Source: Verrucomicrobiota bacterium (GTDB taxonomy: Bacteria > Verrucomicrobiota > Verrucomicrobiia > CAIQCK01). From it: a stretch of 64,000 bases of DNA. Shown one piece after another: positions 8,631 to 17,885 of the stretch; position 1 is the first letter of the stretch, and each line of letters begins with the position of its first letter. Both the position numbers and the translations under genes were made by a program. The notes beneath the pieces were generated by a model that did not search any database, was not told the DNA's origin, and saw only the letters and a program-made list of their open reading frames with translations. Location: assembly GCA_026397915.1 (NCBI GenBank), contig JAPLTX010000027.1, positions 1-64,000 on the forward strand. The letters are read 5' to 3'.

Positions 8631-9122
8631 ATGACGAACGCAACACCTGTTTCCTTTCGCATTATCGGCGGCGACGGGCAGGAATATGGACCGACTGACC
8701 TCGCCACGCTCCAGCAATGGGCGCGCGAGGGACGGGTGGCCGGCTCGACGCGCGTCTGGGATTCCCGTCTCGGCGACTGGCAACCTGCCGCGCGGATTCC
8801 CGAACTGGCCGAGGTTCTCGGAATCGCACCCGCGCCGCCTGCTGTCGGCCCGGCGATGTCTGCCATAGCGCCACGCACAAACACGCTCGCGGTGTGGAGC
8901 CTCTCGCTGGCAGTCGTCGGGCTGAGCTGTTGCGGATGTCTCTCCATCCCGGCGATCTTCCTCGGAGCTGTTTCGTTATCTCAAATCAAAGTTCGTGGCG
9001 AAGGCGGCCGCGCGCTGGCCATCGCCGGCATCGCCATCGGCATCTTCTCCCTCTTGCTGAGCGCGCTGTGCGGGTTGTTGTGGACCATCTTCAGGTTACG
9101 TCTGGTAAACTTCAGCACATGA
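8631..9122 (+). CDS. GYF_2 + DUF4190 membrane protein
   Basis: 163 aa. GYF_2 domain at residues ~3-62, nearly identical in its core (YGPTDLATLQQWAREGRVAG) to the preceding gene, indicating recent duplication. A linker and two membrane helices of DUF4190 type follow: a first helix with SCCGCLSIPAIFLGAVSL, then RALAIAGIAIGI. The stop overlaps the next start by 4 bp (ATGA). Likely an inner-membrane protein with a cytoplasmic binding domain; function unknown. Confidence 0.72.
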   Translation: MTNATPVSFRIIGGDGQEYGPTDLATLQQWAREGRVAGSTRVWDSRLGDWQPAARIPELAEVLGIAPAPPAVGPAMSAIAPRTNTLAVWSLSLAVVGLSCCGCLSIPAIFLGAVSLSQIKVRGEGGRALAIAGIAIGIFSLLLSALCGLLWTIFRLRLVNFST

Positions 9123-9649
9123 GCGAACTACCATCCATTTCCTACCGCGTCCGCGGCAGCGATCAGCGGGAATACGGACCCGTGGACTTCACCACGCTGG
9201 AGCGATGGACGCGCGAAGCGCGCGTAACGAAAGGGACAGCCGTTTGGTCGCAGACGGACAACCAGTGGCGCGCGGCGGGAGAGCGGCGCGAGCTGGACGC
9301 GGCGTTCGCGACGTGGCTCGAAGCGGGCGCGCCGCCGATTATTGGCCCACCAGTGAACGCGCAGGCGATCTGGAGCTTCGTGCTGGCGCAGTTCGGCTTG
9401 TGCTGCGGCTTCTTCGGAATACCGGCGGTCATTTGTGGCTTCATCTCGCTCTCGCAGATTCGCAAGCGGCGCGAGCGAGGTCGGGCCTTGGCGGTCAGCG
9501 GAATCATCCTCGGCTTTGCGGGGTTGGCGTTGGGCGTGTTGACGCTTCTCTACCTCTGGCTGATGGCGAACCTGCCGCCGGAAGTGTTGCAGGAAGTGAT
9601 TCCGCCGGAGTTGCGGCCGATGCTGGAACCACTGTTGCGTCCGCGATGA
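9119..9649 (+). CDS. GYF_2 + DUF4190 membrane protein, third copy
   Basis: 176 aa from the ATG overlapping the previous stop (ATGA). The N-terminal GYF_2 domain (SDQREYGPVDFTTLERWTREARV) is more diverged than the first two copies. The DUF4190 part has GLCCGFFGIPAVICGFISLSQ-type and RALAVSGIILGF helices, then a C-terminal Pro/Leu-rich tail (PPEVLQEVIPPELRP). The frame is open upstream, but the extension has no GYF or membrane features and overlaps the preceding gene. Co-translated with the second copy. Confidence 0.72.
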   Translation: MSELPSISYRVRGSDQREYGPVDFTTLERWTREARVTKGTAVWSQTDNQWRAAGERRELDAAFATWLEAGAPPIIGPPVNAQAIWSFVLAQFGLCCGFFGIPAVICGFISLSQIRKRRERGRALAVSGIILGFAGLALGVLTLLYLWLMANLPPEVLQEVIPPELRPMLEPLLRPR

Positions 9650-9780
9650 TGCAGAAAATGCTCAACGAGCATATAAAGCAGTTGCAGGCCATGCAGCCGA
9701 AGTAGCGCGAGCATCTCCGCGGCTGCAGTTCCAACTTTCCTTCTTGTGACCGCCGCCCCTGCTGGCTACGCTCAACGGCC

Positions 9781-10617
9781 GTGGCAGCAACGATCACAAT
9801 CCTTGGCAGCGGCTCATCCGGCAACTGCGTGTTCATCGAAACGCCGCGGTTGCGGCTGCTCATTGACGCTGGTTTCAGCGGTAAACAGATCGCGATGCGG
9901 CTCGCCACCATCGGACGCAAACTCGAAGAGGTGAACGCGGTGTTGCTGACGCACGAGCACCACGATCACACGCAGGGGTTGCCTGTGCTCTGCAAGCGGT
10001 TCGAGATTCCCGTTTATGCCAACCGTCTCACCGCCGAGGCCGTGCAGGAGGAGATGCCGGATTTGAAGCTGTGGAAGGTTTTCCAGACGGGCCACGCTTT
10101 CGAGTTGGGCGACTTGCTGGTGGAAAGCTTCACCGTGCCGCACGACGCACACGACCCGGTCGGCTTCCTGCTGCGGCACGAGTCCGGCAATATCGGCGTC
10201 CTGACCGATCTGGGCCACTGCACCCGGCTGGTGATCGAGCGGGTAAGACCTGCCAACGTCCTCATGCTGGAGACCAATCACGACCTGCGCTTGTTGCAGA
10301 ACGACACCGTCCGGCCGTGGTCAACCAAACAGCGCATCCTCTCGCGGTTCGGCCATCTCTCCAATGAGGCCGCCGCCGAAGCCGCCGCGCAGATCGCGCA
10401 CGACGGTTTGCGGCACGTGTTCCTCGGTCATCTCAGCCGCGACTGCAACCGTCCGGAGCTGGCCCATCGCGCCGTGACGACCGCCCTCCACAACGCCGGC
10501 GCGCGCCATGTCCACGTTCACACAACCTCGCAACACGCGCCCAACCCGACGCTGCATATCGGCGCCACGCCCAACGCGCAGCCGCAGCCCATCGCTGTAG
10601 CAGCGGGCAGTTTGTAA
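9781..10617 (+). CDS. Metallo-beta-lactamase-fold hydrolase (YycJ/WalJ-like)
   Basis: 278 aa with a GTG start. It has ILGSGSSGNC near the N-terminus, the metal motif HEHHDH (residues ~58-63), LTDLGH and LEANHD-like LETNHD, and a C-terminal LGHLS(R)DCN, all characteristic of the YycJ/WalJ subfamily of exonuclease-like MBL proteins. Two metal ions are expected. The last ~20 residues are variable. WalJ has been linked to cell-wall and DNA-repair functions in Firmicutes, but the function here is not established. Confidence 0.8.
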   Translation: MAATITILGSGSSGNCVFIETPRLRLLIDAGFSGKQIAMRLATIGRKLEEVNAVLLTHEHHDHTQGLPVLCKRFEIPVYANRLTAEAVQEEMPDLKLWKVFQTGHAFELGDLLVESFTVPHDAHDPVGFLLRHESGNIGVLTDLGHCTRLVIERVRPANVLMLETNHDLRLLQNDTVRPWSTKQRILSRFGHLSNEAAAEAAAQIAHDGLRHVFLGHLSRDCNRPELAHRAVTTALHNAGARHVHVHTTSQHAPNPTLHIGATPNAQPQPIAVAAGSL

Positions 10618-10731
10618 GAGCGGCGACGCAGAGAGCGCCAACCCACAAGCCTGCTAAGCGTTCCACATCGCAGCCGGGAGGCAAACGCAAGGCGCGCCCG
10701 TTTATCCTGAAACCGCGGGGACGCTTGCCAA

Positions 10732-12624
10732 TTATTTCTTGCCTGCGCGGAAGTTGCCAATCGCTTCGCTGGTGCGGAGTGCGCGGTTGTAGATGCGTAG
10801 CGAGCGCACAGCGGGCGCGATTTTCAACGTCGCGGCACCGGTCGGCGTGCGCAGGTTCGGGCTGAAGCGACCCCAACCGAACTGGCGCTCGTCGCCGCCG
10901 TCGCAAAGCACGCCGTTGACGACGAAGGTGATGATCTTCGGGCCGCCGTCCACGGTGATGACGACGTGTTGCGGCTTGCCAAGCTTGACCACGCCTTTGT
11001 CGCTGTCCCACGACGACTCGCTGCGGCCGTCGTTGAGCGCAATCTGGATCGTGCCGGCATCGGTGGTCGAGACGAGGATGCCTTTGCCGGATTCGTCGCG
11101 ACTGTCGAGAATGGCTTGGCCGGGCTTGAGCGAATCGAGTTGGAGCCAGAGGTCGAGGCTGAAGCCGGCGCGCGCGTCCTTGCAACCGTGATCGGCGCGT
11201 TTGGTGTCGCGGAAGTTCAACACCGGCAGCTTCGGCATCGGCGCTTCCTTCGGCATCGGTTTGCCCGCCGGCAGGTTGAGCGACAGGCTGTTGGTCGCGA
11301 CGGTTTTGCTGGAGAACTGGTTGAACAGTCCGTTGACCAGCGCCGCCGGGATTTCGTGGACGCGGCCAACGTTCTTCTGCGTCTCGGTAACGTAGAACTT
11401 GCCGCCGTCCTCGACGAGATCGGGATAGCTCATGCGGATATACGGGTCGTCGTCATAGAGCACGATTTCCGGCTGCGACCACTGGATGCACTTGCCTTGC
11501 GGCGTGTCCACCTCGCGACCGGCCATGAGCCAGGCGGGGTTGCGGTCGTCGTAAGGATTGGCACCGCCCCAGTCGGCGGACATCTTCCCGACGAACACGC
11601 CGCCGTGGTTGTGGAACCAGTAGAGGAGCTTCCCGTTGGAGCAGTTCCACGCGAAGTTGGCCGCGCGCGGATGCTTCACGCGCCGGCCGCCGGGCGTGTA
11701 GGTCTTGTAGGCGGGCGGCGTCCACTTGTGGCCGCCATCACGGCTGTAGGCGATGGTGGGCCAGCCGTCCACGGTGCGATAGACGCAGTAGAGCGAACCG
11801 TCGCTGAGCTTGACGATGCTCTGCTCCTCTGCCACGCGGCCGCCGCCAGCCGGCGTGCGCAGGCCAATGTCGCCGTCGGGCAGCGTCTCGAACGTAATCT
11901 TCTCCGGATCGCGCTCGGTGAGGATGTTCTTGCTCTTGAAGAACGCGCCCTCGGACTGCGCAAAGAATCCGTTGCCCATCGCGCCGACCTTGTGCATCAC
12001 CATAACTGCCGCGTCGCCAAGGATCAGGGGGCGGCCGACGTTCCAGAAGAAGCGCAGCTTGCCGCCATAGACATTGTTACGGTCGCACTCGAACTCGCGC
12101 AGCGGCACATCGTATCGCTTCGCCGACCACGTGCGGCCGTGGTCGTCGCTGTATTTGAAGACGTAATGGCCGAGCGAGTCCACACGCTTATAGACGCCCT
12201 TATCTTCGCGCTTCACTTCGGGCACGCGGTCGGTGTTGTGGTTGTAGAAGGCGTAGATGCGGCCGTAAGGCACCTTCAGCAACACCGCGTAGCTCGCCTC
12301 CGGGCCGTCAGTCGGCTCGATGGACACAATTTTCTCCCACGTCCGCCCTTTGTCGGTGCTGCGCATTGAGACGACGTGCTGGCCGCCCGCACCCTCCACG
12401 CCAACGCCAGTGGTCATCACGCACAGCCACGCGCCGTCATCGGTCTTCACGATGTAAGGCTGGTCGGCGTAGCCCTCGCTGGGGATGTTCCAACCGTTGC
12501 TGATGTGGCGCGGGTCGGGTATGGCGCTGGGCGGCGCATTCTTCTTGGGTTGCTCCGCGCCGATGACGGTGATTGCCGCGCTGCAAAGCGCGCCGATGAG
12601 TATGGATGTGATGTGTGTATTCAT
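10732..12624 (-). CDS. Secreted BNR (sialidase-fold) protein with C-terminal LamG/ConA domain
   Basis: 630 aa from the ATG preceded by AAGGAGCC. A signal peptide (MNTHITSILIGALCSAAITVIGA) is visible. Asp-box motifs, the hallmark of six-bladed sialidase propellers, occur as STDKGRTW, SDDHGRTW and SRDGGHKW. Residues ~480-625 form a concanavalin-like jelly roll (LDLWLQLDSLKPG, then KPQHVVITVDGG and VRSLRIYNRAL), probably a glycan-binding module. The catalytic Arg triad and Asp/Tyr/Glu of true sialidases cannot be confirmed by eye, so the substrate is open. It lies 65 bp downstream of the MFS gene on the same strand. Confidence 0.75.
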   Translation of the reverse strand: MNTHITSILIGALCSAAITVIGAEQPKKNAPPSAIPDPRHISNGWNIPSEGYADQPYIVKTDDGAWLCVMTTGVGVEGAGGQHVVSMRSTDKGRTWEKIVSIEPTDGPEASYAVLLKVPYGRIYAFYNHNTDRVPEVKREDKGVYKRVDSLGHYVFKYSDDHGRTWSAKRYDVPLREFECDRNNVYGGKLRFFWNVGRPLILGDAAVMVMHKVGAMGNGFFAQSEGAFFKSKNILTERDPEKITFETLPDGDIGLRTPAGGGRVAEEQSIVKLSDGSLYCVYRTVDGWPTIAYSRDGGHKWTPPAYKTYTPGGRRVKHPRAANFAWNCSNGKLLYWFHNHGGVFVGKMSADWGGANPYDDRNPAWLMAGREVDTPQGKCIQWSQPEIVLYDDDPYIRMSYPDLVEDGGKFYVTETQKNVGRVHEIPAALVNGLFNQFSSKTVATNSLSLNLPAGKPMPKEAPMPKLPVLNFRDTKRADHGCKDARAGFSLDLWLQLDSLKPGQAILDSRDESGKGILVSTTDAGTIQIALNDGRSESSWDSDKGVVKLGKPQHVVITVDGGPKIITFVVNGVLCDGGDERQFGWGRFSPNLRTPTGAATLKIAPAVRSLRIYNRALRTSEAIGNFRAGKK

Positions 12625-12689
12625 GGCTCCTTGTTGGTTAAATGGGATTGGAAAGCATGCTGTTGAGCTACGAAACTCCATAGTGTCAG

Positions 12690-13964
12690 TCAGTCTGTCG
12701 CCGAATCGAAAACCGGCCGCTGTGGGTCAATCAAGCCCCAACAGACAACGCCAAGCAAGAACAACCCGCCCATCAGATAGAGCGGCAGATCCCAGCTTTT
12801 GAACCACTCGACCGAGTAGGCCACGATCAGCGGGCACAGCAGGCTGCCGATCTGGCCGGAGGTGTTCATGGCAGCGCTGACGACGCCCGCGTGGTTGCGT
12901 CCCATCTCGATTGCCGTGCTCCATGACGCGCCGAGCGTGAACATGCTCGCCGCGGTGGCCAGCGCGATCATCATCGCGGAAAGCATCGGACTGGCCGCAG
13001 CCGCCGCAACAATGAGCGCCGCGCCCGCGATCAGGTAAGCCACAGCGCCGACGCCGCACCGGCCCATCCGCAGGCCGAACCGCGCGGCCACCCAGTCCGT
13101 CGTCACGCCGCCGAAAAGGTCGCTCGCAACACTGAGGAGCAGCGGCAGTCCCGCCAGAAAACCCAGCATCGTCGCATCGAAGGATCCTTTCTCTTGCAGA
13201 TACGTAGGCAGCCAGGTGATGCAGAAGTAGAACGAGAAGCTGTTCGGGAAATACATCACGCAAAGCGCCAGCATGTTCGGGCTGCCCAGCAGCCGCCGCC
13301 AATACGCCCAACCCGCCGTGTGCACGCCGTCCGCCCGCCGATCAGACACGATCAGTTCCAGTTCCGCCGCGTTGACTCCCAGATGCTCGGAGGGATCGTC
13401 GCGGAACCAGCGATACCAGACCAGCGCCCAGAGAAAGCCGATCATCCCGAAACCGACGAAAATCATGCGCCAGTGCAGATACGGCAGCAGCGCGACCACC
13501 AGCAACGGCGTCACGCCACCCGCCAGATGCGCGCCGATGAAGAAGATGCCCTGGATGGTCCCGCGTTCGCGGCGCGGAATCCATCGCGAGAACGTCCGCG
13601 CCACGCCCGGCCAAGCGCCCGCCTCGCCCACCCCGAACAGGAACCGCAGCACGAGCAGCGAGGCGTAGTTGAACGACGCCGCCGTGGCGATGGTGAAGCT
13701 CGACCACCAGAGCACGATGCGCGTAAGCACCCGCCGCGTCCCCTGACGATCAGCCCACCACGCCGTGGGAATTTCGAAGATCGCGTAGGCCATCGCGAAC
13801 GCTGAGAACACCCAGCCCATCTGCACCTTCGACAGCCCGAGGTCGCGCATGATGTCCGGCGCCAGCTTCGAGATGCACACGCGGTCCAGGTAGGTCACCA
13901 TCGCCAGCAGCACCGCCATCGCCACGACCTTGTAGCGGACGTGAGTCGGCCGGATTGAGGTCAC
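12690..13964 (-). CDS. MFS transporter, anion:cation symporter (ACS) type
   Basis: 424 aa with a GTG start overlapping the stop of the URO-D gene (GTGA). Twelve membrane helices. The ACS signatures are VTYLDRVCI, the loop motif [12 protein letters not shown] after helix 2, and [14 protein letters not shown]. Members import sugar acids such as hexuronates, galactonate or glucarate with protons. It has a close paralogue at 50148 (shared TYLDR-C and [10 protein letters not shown] segments). Adjacent catabolic genes suggest a role in taking up products of the extracellular enzymes. Confidence 0.85.
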   Translation of the reverse strand: MTSIRPTHVRYKVVAMAVLLAMVTYLDRVCISKLAPDIMRDLGLSKVQMGWVFSAFAMAYAIFEIPTAWWADRQGTRRVLTRIVLWWSSFTIATAASFNYASLLVLRFLFGVGEAGAWPGVARTFSRWIPRRERGTIQGIFFIGAHLAGGVTPLLVVALLPYLHWRMIFVGFGMIGFLWALVWYRWFRDDPSEHLGVNAAELELIVSDRRADGVHTAGWAYWRRLLGSPNMLALCVMYFPNSFSFYFCITWLPTYLQEKGSFDATMLGFLAGLPLLLSVASDLFGGVTTDWVAARFGLRMGRCGVGAVAYLIAGAALIVAAAAASPMLSAMMIALATAASMFTLGASWSTAIEMGRNHAGVVSAAMNTSGQIGSLLCPLIVAYSVEWFKSWDLPLYLMGGLFLLGVVCWGLIDPQRPVFDSATD

Positions 13965-15004
13965 GCCGAAAACCTCCGCGCCTCGTCCAGCACTGTGAGG
14001 TAGTTGTCGGCAGGGATGTAACTGGTAACCCAGTTGCCGAGGCCGAGACAGTAGCCGCCGCCGGGCTGGCAAACATCGAGCGTCTCGCGCACGCGCTGAC
14101 GGATGGCTGCTTCGTCGGCACGCGCGATGAAATCCACATCCAAGCCACCCAGCAATGCCACGCGTTGGCCCCAGCGCCGCTTGGCCTCCGTCACCGTCAC
14201 GACCGTGTCCTCGAACGAATGCTTCGCGTCAATCTTCACGTCGTCAATCAGCGCGTCCATGATTGCGTCGGCCTTGCCGCAGCAGTGGAAGAAGAACAGT
14301 TTGCCGCGCTCGTGCGCGTGCGCCGACATCCGCCGGTGCCACGGCAGGAATTTCTCCACGATTGTCTGCGGCGCGAACATCGTCGCCGTCTTGTAGGCGT
14401 AGTCGTCGGCCGCATACACCGCGAACACGCGGCGGAAGTCGCATAGGCCGCGCGTGAGCGCCATGTGAAACTCGCCAACACGCCGGATGACCTCGTCCAC
14501 GAACGCCGGGTCTTCGTGAAGCTTGAAGCAGAACGTTTCAAAGCCGAGCAGTTCGCGCACGACCTCCCAGACCTTCACGACGTGGATGATGCCCATGTCC
14601 GGCGGCAGGTTTCGCTCATACCATTCCAACTCGGCCCAGTTGATCGCTTCGGGCCTGGGCCAGTCGTATTTCTCGATGTCCTCCCACGTCTGGATCGGCC
14701 CGGCGTGTTCCTCGCCCCACGTGATGCCGCGCGAGCCGGCGACGGCGAACTCCGCCCCCGGCAACCAGACGCGGAGCAGTTCGCTGCCAATGAACCGCTG
14801 CACGGCCACGTCCCGCTGCCACCCAAACTCCGGCGTGCCGCGCGGCGCTCGGATGGACTGCGCCAGGCCGAAGCGGCGGTCGAGTTCATCTTTGACTTCC
14901 TCGGCGACGCCATGCTCGAAGATATGGACCCGCGCCGGTTCCTTCTGCCGCAGCAGATTCAACCGCAGCGCATCAAGGTCGAGTGTGACGGGCGGAAGGT
15001 TCAT
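13961..15004 (-). CDS. Uroporphyrinogen decarboxylase-fold protein (URO-D/MtaA-like)
   Basis: 347 aa from the ATG giving MNLPPVTL, preceded by GTGGAAA; a GTG three codons upstream is an alternative. The URO-D barrel is recognised from [21 protein letters not shown], the zinc-ligand-like [10 protein letters not shown] and the C-terminal PGGGYCLG. Proteins of this branch are usually cobamide- or methyl-transfer-like enzymes rather than HemE: the HemE N-terminal substrate-binding motif is absent. It forms a two-gene unit with the MFS transporter. Confidence 0.7.
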   Translation of the reverse strand: MNLPPVTLDLDALRLNLLRQKEPARVHIFEHGVAEEVKDELDRRFGLAQSIRAPRGTPEFGWQRDVAVQRFIGSELLRVWLPGAEFAVAGSRGITWGEEHAGPIQTWEDIEKYDWPRPEAINWAELEWYERNLPPDMGIIHVVKVWEVVRELLGFETFCFKLHEDPAFVDEVIRRVGEFHMALTRGLCDFRRVFAVYAADDYAYKTATMFAPQTIVEKFLPWHRRMSAHAHERGKLFFFHCCGKADAIMDALIDDVKIDAKHSFEDTVVTVTEAKRRWGQRVALLGGLDVDFIARADEAAIRQRVRETLDVCQPGGGYCLGLGNWVTSYIPADNYLTVLDEARRFSA

Positions 15005-15043
15005 TATTTCCACAATGGCATGTGATCAGGAACTTGTGGCTGC

Positions 15044-15538
15044 CTATTTCCCTTTGGTTGCAAGTTCCACCGAGAATTCGTCCGCACTGGCCCACCCCAT
15101 GCCGATTCTCAACCGGAGCGGGCCGGTCGCGGACGCACCGGAGGCGATACGGACCGGCACGAAACGCATCCAACGGCCTCCCGGAGCGAGAATATCATCT
15201 GGTTTGGCTGGAACGACGCCCTGGTCTTCGGCGAGCACCGAGCCGCCCTCTTGCAAGATTCTCACCGACCAGCGCAGCTCCGCCCCCGGCAAGGCTTGCC
15301 GCCGGTAGGTGTTGTTGTCGAGAGCCAGTGTGACCGGCACGATCAATGGGACGGCGTCTGACCGGGCCGGGGCCGACAAATCCAGTTCGGGAGCCACGGC
15401 GGCGCTGTAGAGAAATCCGTCGCGGGCAACCTGCCAAGGACGAGGTTCCGTGCGGGATGACGATTTGGATTGCATCATCGTCATGGCAACGACAGCGCCG
15501 ATGGCGATCAGCAGGAACCTGCTTGCCCATTTGATCAC
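15044..15538 (-). CDS. Exported or membrane-anchored protein of unknown function
   Basis: 164 aa, GTG start overlapping the stop of the upstream coiled-coil gene (GTGA). One N-terminal hydrophobic segment (FLLIAIGAVVAMTM), then a beta-rich region with no motif I recognise. Coupling to the 495-residue coiled-coil protein suggests the two act together in the periplasm. Function not assigned. Confidence 0.5.
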   Translation of the reverse strand: MIKWASRFLLIAIGAVVAMTMMQSKSSSRTEPRPWQVARDGFLYSAAVAPELDLSAPARSDAVPLIVPVTLALDNNTYRRQALPGAELRWSVRILQEGGSVLAEDQGVVPAKPDDILAPGGRWMRFVPVRIASGASATGPLRLRIGMGWASADEFSVELATKGK

Positions 15539-17022
15539 GGCGACTCCTCCTTCTTCGTCAGCCCGAAGATGCGCGAGATGCTGGCCGCATCAGGCGACGA
15601 CAGGTTGATCAGGCCGTCGGCGAATTCCTGCGTGTCGCCAGCCAGAAAGGAGGCCAGCCTGTCGGCAGACTTGCCGTGCATGGAATCGGCCAAGGCGTCT
15701 TTAAGCAGCGTGAAGAAACGATCCATCGGACCAGCCGGGTCAAACCGTCGGTGCATCAGGTCTCCGTAATCCTTCAGCCGCTGCAATGCGGCCAGATAAC
15801 AGGTGCAGTCTGCAACAACCTCCTGAACGTCTTCGAGCGGTTCCTTGAACCAGGTGCGCCAGCCCTTTGTGGCTTCGGCTTTGTCGAGAACCCTCTCCAG
15901 TTCCTCCACCGCGCGCGCCTGTGCAGCCGCGATGACATGGTGACGGCACGCTTCCTTGAGTTGCGTCTCCAATTCGTGAATGGCCCGGCGGCACGCTTTG
16001 ATCTCCTCGCGTTTCCCGGCATTGATCTGTCCCAGCCGTTTGTTTTCCTCCATCAACGCAGCCGCTTCGGCAACGGCGGTGTTCAGTTTGGCGCGGACGG
16101 TCGAAATCCGCCGTGATTCGGTTTGCAGGTTTCTGCGCACTGACCGGAGTTGCTCCTCCGTTACGCTCGACACCTCGACTACCCGCAGTATGGGCGACGG
16201 CGGCGCCACCTTCAGCCCCGACCCGGAGTTGACGGTGTTCTTGTAGCGTTCCTGCCGCTGCTGGTCGGAACGCGTGGCTCCCGGAAACCAACGATCCACG
16301 ACCGGTTCCAGCCCCTTGCCAGAGAGGAGATAGCCTGCATCCGGAGTTCCCGGACGGACAAAAATCGGGGGCCGCAATGAGCGCGCCGGTCCGGGCAGTT
16401 GCCCGCTATCGAACAGTTTTTGCAGCCGGCCCATCAAAGCCTCACGCCGCTCGGTGGCGCGTTGGCCACGCGCCGCCGCCCGCGCTCTTGCCTGCGGAAG
16501 AATTTGCTCGCGCAACTCGCGCTGCCGGGCAAACTCCCGAAGCTCCGCCACCAACATGTCTTGCAGCTCCTTCCGCTCGCCGCTCCAACGAGACATGCTG
16601 CCGATGGCTGACTGCTGATCATTCAACTGTTTCTGCATCTCATCCGCATGACTGGCGATGCGGCAGATCTCCCGGAGGGTCGCATTGGCCTGCTTCAGCC
16701 GGGTCTCTTCAGTCATCCTCTGCTTCTCCCGCTCCAACCGGTTCAGTTGCTCCTGCAGCTCTCGAATCTTCGCCTCCGTCTCCTGGGCGTTTGGCGTGAC
16801 GGGCAGTCCCACCGGCTGTGGAATGGATGGTGGGGCGCTTCTCACCCAACAGTCGCAGTTCTCATCTGAGGGCATCCAGCGTTTGCACTTGTCACAATAC
16901 TTCCTGAACTCTGTGATCTCTCCCGCCCAACTCGTCGCCGCCAGGAACACTGCCATGAGCAGCCACGCAGTCCTCACGCTTCGCATGAGGATCCGGTTGT
17001 GGCCAGACGGCGTTATGTTCAT
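15535..17022 (-). CDS. Secreted coiled-coil protein with N-terminal Cys cluster
   Basis: 495 aa from the ATG giving MNITPSGH, preceded by GAGAGGCAAT; the upstream in-frame extension runs into the GntR gene and is not used. A signal-like helix (VRTAWLLMAVFLAATSWAG) is followed by YCDKCKRWMPSDENCDCW, a four-Cys motif that could bind zinc or form disulfides. Long heptad-type regions follow (about 85-235 and 310-400, e.g. REQLNRLEREKQRMTEE-like). The last ~110 residues are globular. No family recognised. Confidence 0.5.
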   Translation of the reverse strand: MNITPSGHNRILMRSVRTAWLLMAVFLAATSWAGEITEFRKYCDKCKRWMPSDENCDCWVRSAPPSIPQPVGLPVTPNAQETEAKIRELQEQLNRLEREKQRMTEETRLKQANATLREICRIASHADEMQKQLNDQQSAIGSMSRWSGERKELQDMLVAELREFARQRELREQILPQARARAAARGQRATERREALMGRLQKLFDSGQLPGPARSLRPPIFVRPGTPDAGYLLSGKGLEPVVDRWFPGATRSDQQRQERYKNTVNSGSGLKVAPPSPILRVVEVSSVTEEQLRSVRRNLQTESRRISTVRAKLNTAVAEAAALMEENKRLGQINAGKREEIKACRRAIHELETQLKEACRHHVIAAAQARAVEELERVLDKAEATKGWRTWFKEPLEDVQEVVADCTCYLAALQRLKDYGDLMHRRFDPAGPMDRFFTLLKDALADSMHGKSADRLASFLAGDTQEFADGLINLSSPDAASISRIFGLTKKEESP

Positions 17023-17041
17023 GTCCGATTGCCTCTCACGA

Positions 17042-17806
17042 TTACCGTAGCCGCCCGCCTTGCCGTGGTTGGCGCGTGAAGACGCGAAGTGTGGTGTCAG
17101 CAAGTTTGTTGCTCGCTGCGAGCCGGCGCAAAACGGCGTCGAGTCCGAAGCGAACATGCTCGCGCATCTTGCGGTCAGCCGCATCGGGATTGCCGCCCGT
17201 CAGCGCCGCGGCGAGGTCGCGGTGCCAGCGCTTCGGCGACTGGTGGAAATCAGCGGCGCTGTTGTAGAGCCAGTTCAGGACGAGGATGTGGCTCTTCTCA
17301 ATCGCGCGCAGCAACTCCGGGCAGCCGGCGCATTCGGCGATACGATGATGCAACGCCAAGTGCGCGCGGGAGGCCGCCTGCGTGTCGTGCTTAGGGTTCG
17401 CATAGAACGCGTCCAATTCCGCGGCCATCGCCTGCACTTCCTCGCGTTCGCTGGCGGCCGCCTTTTCGGCAAACAGCCGCGCCGCCTGCGTCTCCAGCGC
17501 CTCGCGCACAACATAATGACCGCGGATGTCCTGGCTGGTCGGCATCCGCACCATCGTGCCGGAACGCGGCCGGCTCTCGACGAGACCGTCGCTTTCGAGT
17601 TGTTTCAACGCGTGGGCCACCGGCAGCAGGCTCATGTCGAGTTGGCCAGCAAACTGGCGACCGGAAATCGGCGCGCCCAGCGGTAGATCGCCGCTGAGGA
17701 TGGCGGAACGGATACGCTCGTAAGCCTGCGAGGTGAGACTGCCGACAGCCGAGCGGAGCCGCGCGCCTTTGGCGGACTTGGAAGGTTTGGAAAACATCGT
17801 TGACAT
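17042..17806 (-). CDS. GntR-family transcriptional regulator (FCD subfamily)
   Basis: 254 aa (an ATG three codons later is an alternative). Residues ~12-80 hold the winged helix with the GntR pattern (AYERIRSAILSGDLPLGAPI, then LLPVAHALKQLESDGLVESRP). The C-terminal all-helical FCD domain (HYVVREALETQAARLF, ALHHRIAECAG, HRDLAAALTGGNPDAADRKM, REHV) has the His/Asp ligands for metal and effector. It is divergent from the URO-D gene at 17886 and probably represses it, and perhaps itself, until an acid metabolite binds. Confidence 0.85.
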   Translation of the reverse strand: MSTMFSKPSKSAKGARLRSAVGSLTSQAYERIRSAILSGDLPLGAPISGRQFAGQLDMSLLPVAHALKQLESDGLVESRPRSGTMVRMPTSQDIRGHYVVREALETQAARLFAEKAAASEREEVQAMAAELDAFYANPKHDTQAASRAHLALHHRIAECAGCPELLRAIEKSHILVLNWLYNSAADFHQSPKRWHRDLAAALTGGNPDAADRKMREHVRFGLDAVLRRLAASNKLADTTLRVFTRQPRQGGRLR

Positions 17807-17838
17807 GCTAGGAGGCGGTCGGCATAAGTCAACGGCAA

Positions 17839-17852
17839 ACTGACATATCAGT
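17839..17852. promoter_or_regulatory. Palindromic operator candidate for the GntR regulator
   Basis: actga-cata-tcagt is a perfect 5-bp inverted repeat with a 4-bp spacer, centred in the 79 bp divergent gap between the GntR gene and URO-D. GntR dimers typically bind short inverted repeats of this size. It lies 34 bp before the URO-D ATG. Confidence 0.5.
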
Positions 17853-17885
17853 GATAGGCAGTTGAACCAAGCAGACATTTCAACC

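Noticed and set aside
9646..9705. 19-codon ORF MMQKMLNEHIKQLQAMQPK overlapping the GYF_2 stop
   Set aside because: Too short and without conservation evidence, although it is start-stop coupled.
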